Origin: an uncultured Planctomycetaceae bacterium
GTDB lineage: Bacteria; Planctomycetota; Planctomycetia; Pirellulales; Pirellulaceae
DNA length: 6,560 bases
Assembly (NCBI GenBank): GCA_937967755.1
Contig: CALBTA010000216.1
Span: 1 to 6,560 of the forward strand
Direction of reading: 5' to 3'
Every line of letters starts with the position of its first letter. Position 1 is the first letter of the stretch. The position numbers and the translations under genes are program-made. Positions 4,840-6,560 of this stretch are shown here, in pieces. Below the pieces are notes generated by a model. The model did not search any database. It had not been told where the DNA came from and worked only from the letters and a program-made list of their open reading frames with translations.

Positions 4840-5790
4840 ATGCCCATTGCAAGTACAAACCGAATTCTCGCGTTCACGGCGCTCCTATTGACTGCGGCAT
4901 CGCTTTCCGCCGACGAGCCGCTGAAGCCGACGCGGATCATCGATACGCACATCCACCTTTACGATACGACCCGCGAGCAAGGTGTGCCGTGGCCGTACAA
5001 AAACTCGGGCCACTTGTACAAGCCTCACTTGCCGGCCGATTTTGCCAAGGCCGCCAAGCCGTTGGGCGTGACCGATGTGGTCATCGTCGAGGCGAGCCAT
5101 TGGGTGGAAGACAACCAGTGGATCCTCGATCTCGTTGAGGGTGATGATTTCTACATCGGCGTCGTCGGCAACTTGAACCCGGCCAGCGACGACTTCGCCA
5201 AGCACTTGGAGCGGTTCGCGAAAAACCCGCGCTACGTCGGCATCCGCGTCAGGAATAACGATGTGAAGTTTGAGTTAACTCCAACGGTCACCAAAAACCT
5301 GAAACTGCTGGCCGAGCGCGACATGACCGTTGACTTTCTGACCGGCCACGCTTCCCTGCAAACCATCGCCAAATTGGCCGAGGAAATTCCCAAGCTGCGA
5401 ATCATTGTCGATCACTGCGCTGGCAAAGGGGCCAACGGCAAGCCGGTTGACGATCAGTGGAAGGCCGACCTGCACGCCGCTGCCAGGCACAAAAACGTCT
5501 ACTGCAAATTTTCCGGCATGCTCGAACACGCCGCCGAAAAGCCGGCCCCGCGCGACGTGGAGTATTATCGTCCTGTGCTGGATGAACTGTGGAAGGCGTT
5601 CGGCCCCCAGCGATTGATTCACGCCAGCAACTGGCCAGTCGTCCGCAACGGCGGCGACTATGAGCAACATCTGGACCTCTGTTACGCTTACCTTCGTCCC
5701 AAAGGAAAGGAAGCGCTTGAGCAAGTGTTTTGGCAGAACGCCGTGAAGGTATACGGCGTGAAAATACCCGAGCGCCGCGAGGGACGTTAG
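4840..5790 (+). CDS. Exported amidohydrolase_2-family TIM-barrel hydrolase (lactonase-like)
   Basis: The family holds metal-dependent or metal-independent hydrolases such as L-fuconolactonase and 2-pyrone-4,6-dicarboxylate lactonase. The product is 316 residues. Residues 1-24 form a signal peptide (hydrophobic ILAFTALLLTAASLSA, cleavage before DEP), so it acts outside the cytoplasm. The barrel starts with IIDTHIHLYD, His37 and His39. Later motifs are FLTGHAS (His170), IIVDHCAGKG (His192) and HASNWPV at 261-267. In most relatives that last motif reads GSDWP with a catalytic Asp; here the position is Asn264. GVPWPYK near residue 48 is characteristic of this subgroup. An AGGA site lies 5 nt before the ATG. 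It is transcribed away from the hydroxyproline genes and probably has a separate role, perhaps on sugar lactones. The substrate cannot be read from the sequence. Confidence 0.88.
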   Translation: MPIASTNRILAFTALLLTAASLSADEPLKPTRIIDTHIHLYDTTREQGVPWPYKNSGHLYKPHLPADFAKAAKPLGVTDVVIVEASHWVEDNQWILDLVEGDDFYIGVVGNLNPASDDFAKHLERFAKNPRYVGIRVRNNDVKFELTPTVTKNLKLLAERDMTVDFLTGHASLQTIAKLAEEIPKLRIIVDHCAGKGANGKPVDDQWKADLHAAARHKNVYCKFSGMLEHAAEKPAPRDVEYYRPVLDELWKAFGPQRLIHASNWPVVRNGGDYEQHLDLCYAYLRPKGKEALEQVFWQNAVKVYGVKIPERREGR

Positions 5791-5862
5791 CTGGGCACCA
5801 AGTTCCCGTAAATCCACAACATCTGGACCGCTCTTCGTGCGAAAAGACCGAGATGCGGGCAT

Positions 5863-5981
5863 AGTTTTTCAACACGCGCGCTGCGCATTGATGTCTTATG
5901 TGCAACACTTCATCGGTCTCCAGGAGCCCCAAAAAGTGGTGCGCGTTGCACGCCTATGTGCAACGAGCGTGTTGAAAAACT
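5863..5981. mobile_element. MITE-like element with 15-bp perfect terminal inverted repeats
   Basis: AGTTTTTCAACACGC (5863-5877) is exactly reverse-complementary to 5967-5981, bounding 119 bp. The similarity continues inward with mismatches for about 14 more bases (left GCGCTGCGCATTGA, right strand TCGTTGCACATAGG). Inside are a direct repeat of TATGTGCAAC (5897-5906 and 5955-5964) and an 8-bp hairpin CGTTGCAC/GTGCAACG (5944-5951 with 5958-5965). No transposase fits in 119 bp. A clear target-site duplication is not seen. It could instead be a structured RNA or a terminator downstream of the amidohydrolase. Confidence 0.6.
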
Positions 5982-5989
5982 CCCGTAGC

Positions 5990-6008
5990 GGCAAGCTGCC
6001 AGCTTGCC
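5990..6008. repeat. Palindrome GGCAAGCT/AGCTTGCC
   Basis: A perfect 8-bp stem (5990-5997 with 6001-6008) surrounds a 3-nt loop GCC. It begins 8 bp after the MITE-like right end and may be a separate dispersed palindromic repeat. A related GGCAGCTTGC word recurs near 6093-6102. Confidence 0.6.
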
Positions 6009-6368
6009 TGCTCAACCGCTTCACTTCCAGTGTCAGGCTCGCATCTTGCCTCACCACCGCGACCCAAGTCGAACCGGTTCAGTCAACGCTTCTGGCAGCT
6101 TGCGACTACGTTTCAGCATCACATTCAGCACTTACTTTCCTCAATCGGTTCCAACTTCCTGCCGCCCTTGGACTTGCGTCAACCGGCAACTTCAGCAGGG
6201 CGTGTCACCCGGTGCTGAAAACTTGCGACTTCCCCACTCGCTCCATGTTTTCCCAACTACTGAACTACCAAACACTTACGCAAATCTACCCGCATGACAG
6301 CCGCCCCCAACTTTCAGCAAACCCCCGCCCTTTAAGGCCCGTGCTGAATGTTGCCCCTTTCTCCCTCT

Positions 6369-6400
6369 CCCTCTCCCCCTGGGAGAGGGCCGGGGTGAGG
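6369..6400. repeat. Second copy of the GGGAGAGGG/GGGTGAGG repeat
   Basis: CCCTCTCCC (6369-6377) and GGGAGAGGG (6381-6389) form a 9-bp stem with a CCT loop, followed by a GGGTGAGG word ending at 6400. It matches one arm of the larger inverted element at 1193-1286 and lies inside a C/T-rich run from 6354. This is a dispersed intergenic repeat and possibly a transcription stop. Confidence 0.75.
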
Positions 6401-6443
6401 GCCGTCATGAACGCCGCCCTTCTAAAGTGTTCGCACCTACTTA

Positions 6444-6496
6444 TCGTAGGATGAGTTTGTGACCCGTCCCCAACGCAGCGGACCTGCGCCCTACGA
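6444..6496. repeat. Nested inverted repeat TCGTAGG...CCTACGA
   Basis: TCGTAGG (6444-6450) is complementary to CCTACGA (6490-6496). Within it, CGCAG (6474-6478) pairs with CTGCG (6484-6488) around CGGAC. This looks like a compact intergenic repeat unit. Its role is unknown. Confidence 0.4.
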
Positions 6497-6560
6497 AACC
6501 GGGCCCCAAGTTGCCGAAGAGCGACCATATTCACACACGCACATATGAATGCACACGTAT

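Larger units (their letters stand above)
5982..6560. other. Gene-free region with repeats only
   Basis: A 205-codon plus-strand frame at 5837-6454 crosses this stretch, but it begins upstream of and reads through the MITE-like element and the GGGAGAGGG repeat, has no recognisable motif and no start signal. I see no tRNA, rRNA or credible coding region. What is present is a set of palindromes, annotated separately, and loosely repeated ACTTGCGACT-like words around 6098-6105 and 6222-6232. It may be an eroded region, or the approach to a gene beyond the right edge. Confidence 0.6.

Noticed and set aside
4343..4891. 182-codon plus-strand frame overlapping the epimerase and the amidohydrolase start
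   Set aside because: It is antisense to the well-supported epimerase and has no recognisable motif.
5275..5932. Minus-strand frames of 195 and 176 codons
   Set aside because: They are antisense to the amidohydrolase, with no motifs.
5837..6454. 205-codon plus-strand frame as a gene
   Set aside because: It runs through a MITE-like element and the GGGAGAGGG repeat, giving the familiar spurious SLSLSPWERAGVR peptide, and lacks a start signal or domain.

Overview
The window looks like chromosomal DNA from a Planctomycete, probably a Pirellulales-type organism. The evidence is the moderately GC-rich composition, wide intergenic gaps full of small palindromes, a secreted carboxypeptidase-regulatory-like protein, a secreted amidohydrolase, and the dispersed repeat built on GGGAGAGGG and GGGTGAGGG. 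This placement is inferred from style, since no phylogenetic marker is present.

Layout. At the left edge (2-397, +) is the 3' part of an AhpD-like/carboxymuconolactone decarboxylase (CMD) family gene, read through an in-frame TGA at 53-55. That TGA sits exactly where the second cysteine of the CxxC...H redox motif belongs. It is followed at 73-92 by a fully paired 8-bp hairpin with an AGUU loop, placed as a bacterial SECIS element should be. I read this as a selenoprotein with a CxxU redox centre; a conventional ORF caller would begin only at 77 and lose the active site. This is the main discovery of the window.

Next come a secreted or membrane-anchored beta-sandwich protein with a Gly-His repeat (647-1153, +), an inverted-repeat element at 1193-1286 that separates convergent genes, and folD on the minus strand (1296-2174). 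Two further minus-strand genes form a likely hydroxyproline catabolic pair: a proline racemase-family 4-hydroxyproline 2-epimerase (3767-4726, GTG start) followed by an FAD-dependent D-amino-acid dehydrogenase (2379-3632). The epimerase would convert trans-4-hydroxy-L-proline to cis-4-hydroxy-D-proline and the dehydrogenase would oxidise it. The later steps (deaminase, semialdehyde dehydrogenase) are not in the window. The gap between the pair holds three consecutive hairpins.

Divergent from the epimerase is an exported TIM-barrel amidohydrolase/lactonase-like protein (4840-5790, +). The last 770 bp carry no supportable gene. They hold a MITE-like element with 15-bp perfect terminal inverted repeats (5863-5981), a GGCAAGCT palindrome, a second copy of the GGGAGAGGG repeat and a nested inverted repeat near 6444-6496.
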